Assembly: GCA_958349055.1 (NCBI GenBank)
Contig: CATWBO010000008.1
Span: 5,544 to 69,543, forward strand
Length of the DNA: 64,000 nt
Direction of reading: 5' to 3'
Source: an uncultured bacterium
GTDB lineage: Bacteria > Actinomycetota > Coriobacteriia > Coriobacteriales > Coriobacteriaceae
A program made the translations under genes and the position numbers. This document shows positions 1 through 8,846 of this stretch, in pieces. The stretch's first letter is position 1, and each line of letters starts with the position of its first letter. The notes beneath the pieces are model-generated. The model saw only the letters and a program-made list of their open reading frames with translations, was not told the origin of the DNA and did not search any database.

Positions 1-494
1 GCGTGTACGGCATGGCGAGCCCCGTGCTGGAGCTTGCGGAGGACTACCCCGATGTAGACGTGGAAGTTATCGCCGGGGCCACCGCGGCTCAGAGCGGGTC
101 GGCGGTGCTCGGCGCCCCGCTTGCCCACGACTTCGCGGTCGTGTCGCTTTCCGACCTGCTCACGCCATGGGAGGTCATCGAGCGCAGGCTCGCCGCCGTG
201 GCGAGCGCCGACTTCTGCATCTGTTTGTACAACCCGCGCAGCAGAAAGCGCGCCGACAGGCTCTCGCGCGCGGCGAAGATTATGCTCGAATGGAAGGCCC
301 CCGACACGCTCTGCGGTTGGGTACGCAACATCGGGCGCGAGGGGCAGCAGTCGGGCATGTGCAGGCTCTCCGAGCTGGGGGAGATCGACGCCGACATGTT
401 CACCACCGTGTTCGTCGGCAACGCGGACACGAAGCTCGTAGACGGCCGTATGGTCACGCCGCGCGGGTATCGGGAGATTCCATGCGAAAGGTAA
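1..494 (+). CDS. cobJ: Precorrin-3B C17-methyltransferase, C-terminal part (5' end outside window)
   Basis: SAM-dependent methyltransferase that methylates C17 and contracts the corrin ring in B12 synthesis, acting in the cytosol. The reading frame is already open at the left edge (first full codon at 3), and the first residues VYGMASPVLE match the GDPGxYGMA loop of the family, so roughly the N-terminal third is missing. Further family features are AGATAAQSGSAVLGAPLAHD, the CLYNPRS motif and the VFVGNA segment near the C-terminus. The gene ends 13 bases inside cobL, which starts at 482. It is intact as far as visible. CbiH is the equivalent name in the anaerobic pathway, and the visible part does not separate the two routes. 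Confidence 0.93.
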   Translation, partial: VYGMASPVLELAEDYPDVDVEVIAGATAAQSGSAVLGAPLAHDFAVVSLSDLLTPWEVIERRLAAVASADFCICLYNPRSRKRADRLSRAAKIMLEWKAPDTLCGWVRNIGREGQQSGMCRLSELGEIDADMFTTVFVGNADTKLVDGRMVTPRGYREIPCER

Positions 495-1831
495 CGATCA
501 TCGGGGCGGGGCCCGGAAACCCCGACTTGCTCTCGCGCGCGGCGCTCGACGCGATCGACATCGCCGACGTGGTCATCGGCGCTCATCGCGCGCTTGCCGG
601 CATCGACGTGCCGCCCGACGTGGTGAGATGCGAGCTCGTGAAGACGGCGGACATCGTCGCCGCGCTCACCGATGCGGCGTCGTGGCGGCGCGCTGTGGTC
701 GTGATGACGGGCGATGTGGGGCTGTTCAGCGGCGCGCGCCGCCTGGTGGAGGCGCTCTCCGGCGACGCGCAGGTGGACGTGCACGTCATTCCCGGCATAA
801 GCTCAGCGTCGTATCTCGCCGCGCGCCTCGCGCGTCCATGGCAGGATTGGCGCTTCGTGAGCGCTCACGGCGTGGCGTGCGACATTGTGGCCGAGGCCGA
901 GCGCGCAGGCGAGCTCTTCCTCGCCACGTCGGGCGGGGAAGACCCCTCGCGGCTTTCGGGCGAGCTTGTGCAGGGGGGCTTCGGGGACGCGCGCGTGACG
1001 GTGGCCGAGCGCCTGTCGTACCCCGACGAGCGCATCACCTGCGCGACCGCAAGTGAAATCGCAGGTCAGACGTTCGACGACCTGAACGTGATGCTTATCG
1101 AGTTCGCAGGCTGCGCCGGGTCGCCTGCGGGCTCTAGCGCAGCCTCCGAGGCGCCGGCCGGCGCGTCTGCGCCCGCGGCGGCTTCTTCCACGGCGGACTC
1201 TGCGGGCGCATCCCGCGCCGCGATCTCCCGCTGGCCGTACGCTTCCTCGGGCATTCCCGACGAGCTCTTCATCCGCGGCGACGTTCCCATGACCAAGCAG
1301 GAGGTGCGCGCCGTCGCGCTCGCGAAGCTGCGCCTTACCGCGACCGACACCGTGTGGGACGTCGGTGCCGGCACGGGGAGCGTGTCGATCGAGGCGGCGC
1401 TCGTCGCGCGAGCGGGGTCGGTATGGGCGGTCGAGCGCAACGCGGCCGGCATGCGGCTCATCCGAGAGAACGCGGATGCATTCGGGTGCGGCAACGTGCA
1501 TGCTGTCCCCGGTGTCGCCCCCGAAGCGCTCGCGAAACTGCCCGTCCCCGACGCCGTGTTCGTCGGCGGGAGCGCGGGCGAGCTTCCCTCCATCGTGGAG
1601 GCGGCGCTCGAGAAGAACTCGCAGGTTCGCCTGTGCGTGCCATGCGTCACCGTTGAGACGCTCACCGAGGCGTGCGCGCTCCTCTCGGGTTCGCGCTTTA
1701 AGGGGTTCGAGGCGTGCCAGGTGTCGGCCGCCCGTGCCGAGGCTGTAGGCTCGCACCATCTTATGAAGGCGCAAAACCCCGTGTTCCTCGTCAGCGCACG
1801 TGGTGCAGGTGGGGAAGGCGGCGCCCGGTGA
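482..1831 (+). CDS. cobL: Precorrin-6Y C5,15-methyltransferase (decarboxylating), CbiE-CbiT fusion
   Basis: A 449-residue bifunctional enzyme that methylates C5 and C15 and decarboxylates the C12 acetate. The CbiE-like tetrapyrrole methylase occupies about residues 1-210, with GAGPGNP at 8-14 and GDVGLFSGAR near 77. The CbiT-like domain starts near 260 at DELFIRGDVPMTKQE and carries the SAM-binding VGAGTGSVSIEAA loop. An Ala/Ser/Gly-rich linker of about 45 residues joins the two, longer than is usual in CobL. The ATG at 482 was chosen because the protein then starts MRKVTIIGAGP, as the family does. An in-frame ORF runs further upstream, but it overlaps cobJ and has no homology. Overlaps cbiA at GTGA (1828-1831). 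Confidence 0.95.
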   Translation: MRKVTIIGAGPGNPDLLSRAALDAIDIADVVIGAHRALAGIDVPPDVVRCELVKTADIVAALTDAASWRRAVVVMTGDVGLFSGARRLVEALSGDAQVDVHVIPGISSASYLAARLARPWQDWRFVSAHGVACDIVAEAERAGELFLATSGGEDPSRLSGELVQGGFGDARVTVAERLSYPDERITCATASEIAGQTFDDLNVMLIEFAGCAGSPAGSSAASEAPAGASAPAAASSTADSAGASRAAISRWPYASSGIPDELFIRGDVPMTKQEVRAVALAKLRLTATDTVWDVGAGTGSVSIEAALVARAGSVWAVERNAAGMRLIRENADAFGCGNVHAVPGVAPEALAKLPVPDAVFVGGSAGELPSIVEAALEKNSQVRLCVPCVTVETLTEACALLSGSRFKGFEACQVSAARAEAVGSHHLMKAQNPVFLVSARGAGGEGGAR

Positions 1832-3210
1832 GCACGTCCATCCCGCGCTTCATGGTCGCTGCGCCCTCGAGCGGGAGCGGCAAGACGGTCGTAACGTGCG
1901 CGCTCCTGCGCGCGCTCGCGCGCCGCGGCCTTGCATGCGCGGCCTTCAAATGCGGCCCCGACTACATCGACCCGCTCTTTCATCGCCGCGTCGTGGGTGC
2001 GCGCTCGGGCAACTTAGACGGCTTCTTCACCGACGCCCCGACGCTGCGCGCCCTGCTCGCACGCGGCGCCGCAGGCGCGGATGTCGCGGTACTCGAGGGG
2101 GTTATGGGCTTCTACGACGGCATGGCGCCCGGCGTGGCCGACGCGAGTAGCTACCAGGTTGCGCGCGACACGGAAACGCCGGTCGTTTTAGTGGTGAACG
2201 GGCGCGGGGCGTCTTTATCGCTCGCCGCCGTAATCCATGGCATCGCCGAGTTCCTGCCTTGTGCGAACGTGCGCGGCGTCGTGCTGAACAAGACGAGCGC
2301 CGCTGCCTGCGCCTACGCGGCGCCTGCGATCGAGAAGCACACGGGCGTCACAGTTTTGGGGAATATCCCCGCCGACGAGGCGTTCTCGCTCGAAAGCCGG
2401 CATCTGGGGCTTGTGACCGCCGACGAGGTCGAGCAGCTCTCCGCGCGCATCGACAAGATGGCCGAGCTGGTGGAAAAGAGCGTCGACGTCGATCGCTTGC
2501 TCGAAATAGCGGCGACGGCACCCGATATCCGCGAGGAACCTTACCGGTTGGAGCTGATCGCGGGAGCGCGGCCCATCGTCGCCGTCGCACGTGACGAGGC
2601 GTTCTCGTTCTACTACGAGGAGAACCTGCGCGCGCTCGAGGACCTTGGTTGCGAGCTGGCCTTTTTCAGCCCCCTGTGTGATAGCGAGTTGCCCCGGGGG
2701 ACAAGCGCCCTCTATCTGGGGGGCGGCTACCCGGAGCTCCATGCGCGGCAGCTCTCCGAGAACGCGCCGATGCGCGAAGCGGTGCGGCGCGCGGTGGAAT
2801 CCGGTATGCCGACGGTCGCCGAATGCGGTGGGTTTCTGTACCTGCAGCGCGAAATCGCCGATAGCGAGGGGCGGCGCTGGCCTGTTGCGGGCGCCCTTGA
2901 GGGCGCAAGCGAGAACGGGGGAAGGCTGTCCCATTTCGGGTACGTGGAGCTCGCTTCCCAACGCGACGGGCTCTACGGGCCGCGCGGCACACGCATCCGC
3001 GCGCACGAGTTCCACTACTGGCAGTCCACCTGCCCGGGCGGCGACTTCTGGGCGCAGAAGCCCCGGCGCGACAAGGGCTGGCCGTGCATGACGACTACCC
3101 TGTCCCTGGTGGCGGGCTTCCCGCATGTGTACTATCCTGCTAACCCCGACGTTGCGCGCGCGTTCGCGTCTGCCGCAGCGTCGTTCGCAGAGAGGAGACG
3201 GCATGGCTGA
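1828..3210 (+). CDS. cbiA: Cobyrinate a,c-diamide synthase
   Basis: ATP- and glutamine-dependent amidation of the a and c side chains of cobyrinate. The 460-residue protein has the expected two-part layout: an N-terminal dethiobiotin-synthetase-like ATPase with SSGSGKT at 14-20, and a C-terminal class I glutamine amidotransferase with AECGGFLYL carrying the nucleophilic cysteine near residue 333. LYLGGGYPELHA lies just before it. The GTG start at 1828 sits in a GTGA overlap with the cobL stop. A longer frame opens upstream but would overlap cobL extensively. CobB is the aerobic-pathway name. The gene overlaps cobT by 8 bases. Confidence 0.95.
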   Translation: MSTSIPRFMVAAPSSGSGKTVVTCALLRALARRGLACAAFKCGPDYIDPLFHRRVVGARSGNLDGFFTDAPTLRALLARGAAGADVAVLEGVMGFYDGMAPGVADASSYQVARDTETPVVLVVNGRGASLSLAAVIHGIAEFLPCANVRGVVLNKTSAAACAYAAPAIEKHTGVTVLGNIPADEAFSLESRHLGLVTADEVEQLSARIDKMAELVEKSVDVDRLLEIAATAPDIREEPYRLELIAGARPIVAVARDEAFSFYYEENLRALEDLGCELAFFSPLCDSELPRGTSALYLGGGYPELHARQLSENAPMREAVRRAVESGMPTVAECGGFLYLQREIADSEGRRWPVAGALEGASENGGRLSHFGYVELASQRDGLYGPRGTRIRAHEFHYWQSTCPGGDFWAQKPRRDKGWPCMTTTLSLVAGFPHVYYPANPDVARAFASAAASFAERRRHG

Positions 3211-4345
3211 AGCAACCGAAACCGCGCTTGCCTGTATCCGCGAGGAAGTCGAGCGCGCGTTCTCGTCGGCGCCGGGCGCCGTGCTCGAAGCCGCGCTCTC
3301 CCGGATCGCGCCCGCAGACGAGTGCGCCCGCGCCGCCGCGTACGCCGCGTGGGACTCCATCGCGCACCCCTTGGGGGGATTGGGCGACTTTGAAGACGCC
3401 GTCGCGTGTATCGCCGCAGCTCAGGGGAGCGCCGAGGTGGTCGAGTTTCCCCGTGCGCTCGCGGTATTCTTCTCCGACAACGGGGTCGTTGCCGAAGGCG
3501 TGTCACAAAGCGGGCAAGACGTGACGCGAGCCGTCGCGCGCAACATGTGCGAGGGGGCCACGAGCGCCTGCCGCATGGCGGCGTTCGCGGGTGCCGAGGT
3601 CGTGCCCGTCGACGTGGGTATGGTCCGGGGCATAGAAGATGCGCGCATGGTGCGCGCGAACGTGCGGCGGGGGAGCGGCAACATCGCGCACGGCTCCGCT
3701 ATGTCTCGCGATGGGGCCGTGCGCGCGATCGAGGTCGGAATCGCCGTCGCGTGCGGTCTTGCCCGCGCCGGCGTGCGCCTTCTCGCCGCGGGCGAGATGG
3801 GCATCGGCAACACGACCACCTCGGCGGCGGTGGCCGCAGTGCTCATCCGGGCGGACGCGCGGAGCCTCGTCGGGCGCGGCGCGGGGCTCTCGGACGCCTC
3901 GCTCGCGCGTAAGCGCGACGTGGTCGAGCGTGCTATCGACGCGAACTCGCCCGATCCCGCCGACCCGATCGACGTGCTCTCGAAGGTGGGCGGCTTCGAC
4001 ATCGCGGCGATGTGCGGCTTCTACCTGGGGGCCGCTGCCTCGAAGGCGCCGGCGCTCCTCGACGGGGTCATATCCTGCACGGCGGCCCTGTGCGCGGCGC
4101 GCCTGTGCCCCAACGCCTTGGGCTACCTCGTGGGCACCCACGCATCAAGCGAACCCGCAAGCCAGGAGCTCCTTCGCGAGCTCGGCATAAAGGCACCCCT
4201 CGACGCAGGCATGCACTTGGGCGAGGGCGCGGGCGCCATGGCGTATCTGCCCCTTCTGGATTCGGCGCTGCGCGTGTACCGGGATGGTAAGACGTTCACG
4301 GCGACTGGCATGGCTGCTTACGAACATTTCGAGGCCGGGAAATGA
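3203..4345 (+). CDS. cobT: Nicotinate-nucleotide--dimethylbenzimidazole phosphoribosyltransferase
   Basis: Activates the lower-ligand base as its alpha-ribotide for the nucleotide loop. At 380 residues it has the normal length. Family blocks seen are SDNGVVAEGVSQSG (usual form ADHGVxxEGVS), GEMGIGNTTTSAA, and the C-terminal GMHLGEGAGA block with the catalytic glutamate. ATG 3203 follows AGAGGAGACGGC, a good Shine-Dalgarno site, inside the end of cbiA. It shares an ATGA overlap with cobU. No bluB or bza genes are in the window, so the source of the lower base cannot be told. Confidence 0.95.
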   Translation: MAEATETALACIREEVERAFSSAPGAVLEAALSRIAPADECARAAAYAAWDSIAHPLGGLGDFEDAVACIAAAQGSAEVVEFPRALAVFFSDNGVVAEGVSQSGQDVTRAVARNMCEGATSACRMAAFAGAEVVPVDVGMVRGIEDARMVRANVRRGSGNIAHGSAMSRDGAVRAIEVGIAVACGLARAGVRLLAAGEMGIGNTTTSAAVAAVLIRADARSLVGRGAGLSDASLARKRDVVERAIDANSPDPADPIDVLSKVGGFDIAAMCGFYLGAAASKAPALLDGVISCTAALCAARLCPNALGYLVGTHASSEPASQELLRELGIKAPLDAGMHLGEGAGAMAYLPLLDSALRVYRDGKTFTATGMAAYEHFEAGK

Positions 4346-4890
4346 CGGTGACGCTCGTCATCGGCGCCGCCGCGAGCGGCAAGAGCGCCTACGCCGAGTC
4401 CCTGTGCCTCGGGCACGACGGCCCCCGCGTGTACCTGGCAACGATGGAGCCCTTCGGGGAAGAGGGCGCCCGCCGCATCGCGCGCCATCGGGCGCTGCGC
4501 GAGGGCAAGGGGTTTTCTACCCTCGAGCGCACGCGTGACGTGGGCGCCGCAGTGCCCGGGCTTCCGCGCGGCTGCACGCTTCTTTTGGAGGACGTGGGCA
4601 ACCTGGTTGCGAACGAGCTCTTCGCGGAAGGCGGCTTGTCCCCGCGTGACCCTGACGCTGTGGCGCGCGAGGTGCTCGGAGGCATTGAACGGCTCGCTCA
4701 GGCCGCTGCGTATACGGTGGTGGTCACCGTCGACGTGTTCGCCGATGGGATGCGCTACGATGAAGGGACCGAGGCATGGAGGCGCGCGCTCGCGCGCGTG
4801 AACGCGGGCGTGGCGGCGCTGGCCGACCGCGCAGTCGAAGTGGTATGCGGGATTCCCGTGTGGATGAAAGGCGAAGGACCTACAAGGTGA
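4342..4890 (+). CDS. cobU: Adenosylcobinamide kinase / adenosylcobinamide-phosphate guanylyltransferase
   Basis: Phosphorylates adenosylcobinamide and transfers GMP to it before the CobS step. At 182 residues it has the family length. The P-loop GAAASGKS is at 8-15, followed by YLATMEP and then ARRIARHRALR, which supplies the histidine that is guanylylated in characterised CobU. LEDVGNLVANELF corresponds to the substrate-binding segment. It overlaps cobT (ATGA) and cobS (GTGA). A second CobU-like domain is encoded two genes downstream as part of a fusion, so the cluster carries two members of this family. Confidence 0.93.
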   Translation: MTVTLVIGAAASGKSAYAESLCLGHDGPRVYLATMEPFGEEGARRIARHRALREGKGFSTLERTRDVGAAVPGLPRGCTLLLEDVGNLVANELFAEGGLSPRDPDAVAREVLGGIERLAQAAAYTVVVTVDVFADGMRYDEGTEAWRRALARVNAGVAALADRAVEVVCGIPVWMKGEGPTR

Positions 4891-5654
4891 AGACAGTAGA
4901 GGCAATCGGCGCGGCGTTCGGAACGTTCTCGCGCATCCCCGTCCCGAAATCGGCCTGGACTGATTTCGGGTTAACCCATGCGCTTGCCGCGTTTCCCCTG
5001 GTGGGCCTTGCGGAAGGCTTACTCATGACGGCGTGGGGGCGCGTGGCGAACCTGCTCGGCGTGCCCGCGACCATCGTCGCGGCCGTGTTCGTGGCGCTGC
5101 CTGTGGCGGTGACGGGAGGCATCCACCTAGACGGGCTCTGCGACACCTCCGATGCGCTTGCAAGTTGGGCCCCGCGCGAGCGAAAGCTCGAGATCATGCA
5201 CGACCCGCGGGCGGGCGCCTTCGGGGTCATCGGTGTTGTTGTGTACCTTATTCTGCAGTTTTCCCTGTTCACCGCGCTGCCGCTTACGGCGGGGGTGTTC
5301 CTCGCGCTTCTGTGCTCGCTCGTGTTCTCCCGCGCGCTTTCGGGGCTTGCCGTTGAATGCTGGCCTGCCGCGCGGGCGGACGGCATGGCCGCGGGGCTCT
5401 CGCCTGCGAAGAAGCGCGCGGCGATCGTCGTGCCGCTTTGCGCTTTCGCTGCGGCTTCGGCTGCAGGGATGGTTGCGTGCGCTCGGGCCGTCGGCGCCCT
5501 TATGGCGGTGGCGGGGCTTTTGGCGCTCGCGTGGTACCGCCATGTTGCCCTGTTCCGATTCGGCGGGGTGACGGGGGATTTGGCCGGATGGTTTCTGCAA
5601 TGGGCCGAGCTCGCGATGCTTGCCATGCTGGTGGCGGGGGGCATGCTCCTATGA
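4887..5654 (+). CDS. cobS: Adenosylcobinamide-GDP ribazoletransferase (cobalamin synthase)
   Basis: Integral membrane enzyme joining adenosylcobinamide-GDP to alpha-ribazole phosphate. The 255-residue protein has several hydrophobic segments and the hallmark GGIHLDGLCDTSDA motif, followed by DPRAGAFGVIG. The GTG start at 4887 overlaps the cobU stop. The longer open frame from 4776 is arginine-rich read-through over cobU and was discarded. Its last codons overlap the ATGATG start of the next gene. Confidence 0.95.
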   Translation: MKTVEAIGAAFGTFSRIPVPKSAWTDFGLTHALAAFPLVGLAEGLLMTAWGRVANLLGVPATIVAAVFVALPVAVTGGIHLDGLCDTSDALASWAPRERKLEIMHDPRAGAFGVIGVVVYLILQFSLFTALPLTAGVFLALLCSLVFSRALSGLAVECWPAARADGMAAGLSPAKKRAAIVVPLCAFAAASAAGMVACARAVGALMAVAGLLALAWYRHVALFRFGGVTGDLAGWFLQWAELAMLAMLVAGGMLL

Positions 5655-6652
5655 TGCTCGTGGTAGGTGGCGCGCATTCGGGGAAGAGGACCTTCGTGTG
5701 CGAAAAGCTCGGGTTCGCGGCGGACGATTTCGTCGACGCGGCGCAGCTTGCGGAGGACGGCGTGCCCGCGGCTTTTGCCGGCCGCGTCGCGTACCGTGCT
5801 GAGGAACTCGTACGCGCGCTCGACGCTGACCGGGCGCTCGAGCGACTGATCGGCTTCGACGCAGTGATTCTGCCCTTGGTCGGCTCGGGGATCGTCCCCA
5901 TGTGTGCGGAAGACGCCCAATGGCGCGAGCGCGCGGGGCGCCTGGGATGCGCGCTCGCTGCGCGCGCCGACGTCGTCGTGCGCATGACGTGCGGGATACC
6001 CCAGGTCATCAAAGGAAACCTTGCCGATGCGCCTCGTGGGACGCAGGGCGCGGGCGCGCCTTTGGAAGTCGTCTTCGTGCGCCATGGTGCCACGTCTGGC
6101 ACGGAAGACCATCGCTACAGCGGGGCGGGCACCGACGAGCCCCTGTCGAGCGCGGGCGAGCGCGCTTTGCGCGACCTCGCGTGCGACCGTGACGTGTTCC
6201 GTGTTATCACGAGCGGCATGGCCCGCACCGACCAGACGGCGCGCATTCTCTTCCCGAATGCGGAGCTTATGGCGTGCCCCGGTCTGCGCGAGATGGATTT
6301 TGGTGATTTCGAGGGGCGAAGCGCCGCCGAGCTTAAAGAGGATGCGCGCTACCGCGCCTGGGTAGACTCCTGGTGCGAGACGCGCTGCCCGCATGGCGAG
6401 GGCAAGAGCGATTTCATCCGCCGCGTCGTCGCGGCGTTTCGGGAGGCGTGCAAATCGGAGCGCGCCCAGGGGAGTGGTCGCGCCGTCTTCGTCGTTCACG
6501 CGGGTACCGTGAAAGCGCTACTCTCCGAGCTAGCTGTCCCGAAAATGGGATACTTCGACGTGCATACTGAGCCGGGCGGCGCATGGGCCGCCACCTGGGA
6601 TGGGCGCTGCCTTCGCGACGTTCGTCCCGCTTCGGGGGGCGATGCCCGGTGA
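5651..6652 (+). CDS. Fusion of a CobU-like domain with an alpha-ribazole phosphatase (CobC-like)
   Basis: A 333-residue protein. Residues 1-125 resemble CobU: GGAHSGKR P-loop at 6-13, GSGIVPMCAED, and CGIPQVIKG closing the domain. The histidine-arginine block that carries the guanylylated histidine in CobU is not seen. Residues 138-330 are a histidine phosphatase with VFVRHGATSG, LREMDFGDFEG and VVHAGTVKALL, matching the CobC type that removes the 5' phosphate of alpha-ribazole phosphate. Both domains belong to nucleotide loop assembly, which fits the position after cobS. The N-terminal part may bind nucleotide without catalysing guanylyl transfer; that is inference. Confidence 0.85.
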   Translation: MMLVVGGAHSGKRTFVCEKLGFAADDFVDAAQLAEDGVPAAFAGRVAYRAEELVRALDADRALERLIGFDAVILPLVGSGIVPMCAEDAQWRERAGRLGCALAARADVVVRMTCGIPQVIKGNLADAPRGTQGAGAPLEVVFVRHGATSGTEDHRYSGAGTDEPLSSAGERALRDLACDRDVFRVITSGMARTDQTARILFPNAELMACPGLREMDFGDFEGRSAAELKEDARYRAWVDSWCETRCPHGEGKSDFIRRVVAAFREACKSERAQGSGRAVFVVHAGTVKALLSELAVPKMGYFDVHTEPGGAWAATWDGRCLRDVRPASGGDAR

Positions 6653-7626
6653 TGACGATTCTTGCCGTCGCCGCTGGGTTCGCGGCCGACCTTGCCTTCG
6701 GCGACCCGCGCTGGCTTCCCCATCCCGTTGTCGCCATGGGGCGCGCGATCACGTGGGCCGAAGGCCGCCTGCGGGACGCATTCCCGCAAACGTCCGCGGG
6801 CACGCGCGCCGCAGGGCTTGTGCTCGCCGTGGCGCTTCCGCTTGCGTGTGGGCTTTTGACCTGGGGAATCCTGCATCTTTGCGGCATGGTTCACCCCGTC
6901 TTGCGCTTTGTGGCCGAGGCATGGGCGAGCTATCAGATTCTCGCGGCATGCGAGCTGCGCCGCCAGAGCCTGGCCGTGGCCCGCGCGTTCTCGAAGGGCG
7001 GCCTTGTCGCGGCGCGCGAAGCCGTCGGGCTCATCGTGGGACGCGACACGTCTGTTCTCGACGAGCAGGGCGTTGCGCGCGCCGCCGTGGAAACGGTGGC
7101 GGAGAACGCGAGCGACGGCGTCATCGCGCCGCTTTTCTACCTTATTATCGGGGGTGCGCCCTTGGGCATGGCGTATAAGGCGGTGAACACGCTCGACAGC
7201 ATGGTGGGCTACAAAAACGAGCGCTACATCGACTTCGGCTGCGCCTCGGCGCGCCTCGACGATGCGGTGAATTGGATTCCCTCGCGCTTGTCGGCCCTGC
7301 TCATGATTGCCGTGTGCCCGATCGTCGGGCTCGACGCGCGCGGGGCGGCGCGCATCTGGCGCCGCGATAGGCGTCGCCATGCGAGCCCGAACGCGGCGCA
7401 GACCGAGTCAGCGTGCGCGGGCGCGCTCGGGCTGCGCCTGGCAGGACCCGCGGTGTATTTCGGTAAGCTCGTTGAGAAACCGACGATAGGCGACGCGTCC
7501 CGCGAAATCGAGTGGGGCGACATCGCCCGGGCGACAAGGCTCATGCTCGCCGCGTCCGTATGCGCGCTCGTCGTCTTCGGCGCCGCGCGCGCGGCGGTCG
7601 TGCTCGCCGTGGGGGCGATGGCATGA
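6652..7626 (+). CDS. cbiB: Adenosylcobinamide-phosphate synthase CbiB
   Basis: Membrane protein that attaches the aminopropanol arm to adenosylcobyric acid. It has 324 residues with multiple hydrophobic segments. Conserved blocks are FGDPRWLPHPVVAMG near the N-terminus, ENASDGVIAPLFY, and YKAVNTLDSMVGYKNERY. The start is either GTG 6649, overlapping the upstream stop as GTGA, or ATG 6652, which follows directly. Both give the same protein bar one residue, and ATG was preferred. It ends in an ATGA overlap with cobD, whose product makes the arm. Confidence 0.94.
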   Translation: MTILAVAAGFAADLAFGDPRWLPHPVVAMGRAITWAEGRLRDAFPQTSAGTRAAGLVLAVALPLACGLLTWGILHLCGMVHPVLRFVAEAWASYQILAACELRRQSLAVARAFSKGGLVAAREAVGLIVGRDTSVLDEQGVARAAVETVAENASDGVIAPLFYLIIGGAPLGMAYKAVNTLDSMVGYKNERYIDFGCASARLDDAVNWIPSRLSALLMIAVCPIVGLDARGAARIWRRDRRRHASPNAAQTESACAGALGLRLAGPAVYFGKLVEKPTIGDASREIEWGDIARATRLMLAASVCALVVFGAARAAVVLAVGAMA

Positions 7627-8846
7627 GGGAAGACCATGCCGCGCCCCGGGCTGCCGGGGGAATCCTGCGCGCCCGTGCGCATGGGGGTAGCACGCAATCG
7701 CTCGGCATCGCTTGCGAAGGGGGCGCCTCCGACCTCATTGACTTCTCGGTGAACGTGAATCCGGCAGGCCCCTCGCCGCGCGCCGTCGCCGCAGCTTGCA
7801 AGGCGCTTTCTCGAATCGACGCCTACCCCGATAGGGAAAGCCTCGCCCTCGTTCGCGCCCTAGCGCGCGCCCAGGGCATTCCCGAAGATACTATCGTCTG
7901 CGGCGCGGGCGCGTCCGACATCATCTGGCGGCTTGCCGCGGCGGTGCGCCCGAAACGCATCGTCGTGTGCGCGCCGACGTTCTCTGAATATGCGGAGGCG
8001 GCATCGTACTACGGCGCATGCGTGCAGGAGTTCCCGCTCTCCGAAGCGGACGACTTCGACGTGCCCGCCTCCTTCGCCCGCGCGATCGAGGGGCCGGGAG
8101 ACGTGGCGTACCTCTGCAATCCGAACAACCCGACGGGGCGCCTCGTCGACCCCAGCGTGATCGATGCCGCGGCTTGCCGCTGCGAGCAGGTGGGCGCGCT
8201 GCTCGTCGTGGACGAGTGCTTCCTCGGATTTGCGCCCGACGCCCGCGAAAGGAGCGTGGCCGCACGCGCCGCGTGTTCGCGCCATGTGGCCGTGCTCTCC
8301 GCGTTCACCAAGCTCTACGGAATGGCGGGGTTGCGGTTGGGATATCTGATCAGCGGAAACGCCCAACTCATCGAGGGGATTCGCCGGGCGGGGCAGGCGT
8401 GGCCCGTCTCCTCGGTCGCCGAGGCCGCGGGCATCGCCGCCCTGGAAGACGTCGAATACGTCTCGCGCACGCGCGATGTATTGGCGGGCGAGCGAGCGTG
8501 GCTTTCCCACGAGCTCTCCTCGCTCGGGCTTTCCGTCGTGCCGTCGGATGCGAACTTCCTTTTAGTCCGCACGCCGGCGAAAGACATCCCCGAGCGCCTG
8601 TATAAACAGGGAGTTTTGGTCCGCACGTGCGACTCGTTTTCGGTACTGTCCCGTTTCTGGTGCCGCGTCGCGGTGCGCACGCGCAAGGAGAATGCCCGGC
8701 TTGCGATGGCGTTCAGTCGCGCGCTTCGGGCGGAAGGCGCATCGGGCGAAGGCGAACCCGACGAACGGGGCGGCGCTTCTTGCAGCGGCGCTATGGCGGG
8801 CGCGGATGGCCGAGGCTCGGCGAAGGAGGTCGATACCCGTGGGTAG
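7623..8846 (+). CDS. cobD: Threonine-phosphate decarboxylase (pyridoxal phosphate enzyme)
   Basis: Makes (R)-1-amino-2-propanol phosphate, the arm that CbiB attaches. The 407-residue protein is a class I aminotransferase-fold enzyme: DFSVNVNPAGPSP near the N-terminus, CNPNNPTGRL in the middle, VVDECFLGF, and SAFTKLYGMAGLRLGY with the PLP lysine. The last 45 residues or so are a Gly/Glu/Ala-rich extension beyond the usual family end. Start ATG overlaps the cbiB stop (ATGA). It overlaps cobQ by 8 bases. Confidence 0.93.
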   Translation: MREDHAAPRAAGGILRARAHGGSTQSLGIACEGGASDLIDFSVNVNPAGPSPRAVAAACKALSRIDAYPDRESLALVRALARAQGIPEDTIVCGAGASDIIWRLAAAVRPKRIVVCAPTFSEYAEAASYYGACVQEFPLSEADDFDVPASFARAIEGPGDVAYLCNPNNPTGRLVDPSVIDAAACRCEQVGALLVVDECFLGFAPDARERSVAARAACSRHVAVLSAFTKLYGMAGLRLGYLISGNAQLIEGIRRAGQAWPVSSVAEAAGIAALEDVEYVSRTRDVLAGERAWLSHELSSLGLSVVPSDANFLLVRTPAKDIPERLYKQGVLVRTCDSFSVLSRFWCRVAVRTRKENARLAMAFSRALRAEGASGEGEPDERGGASCSGAMAGADGRGSAKEVDTRG

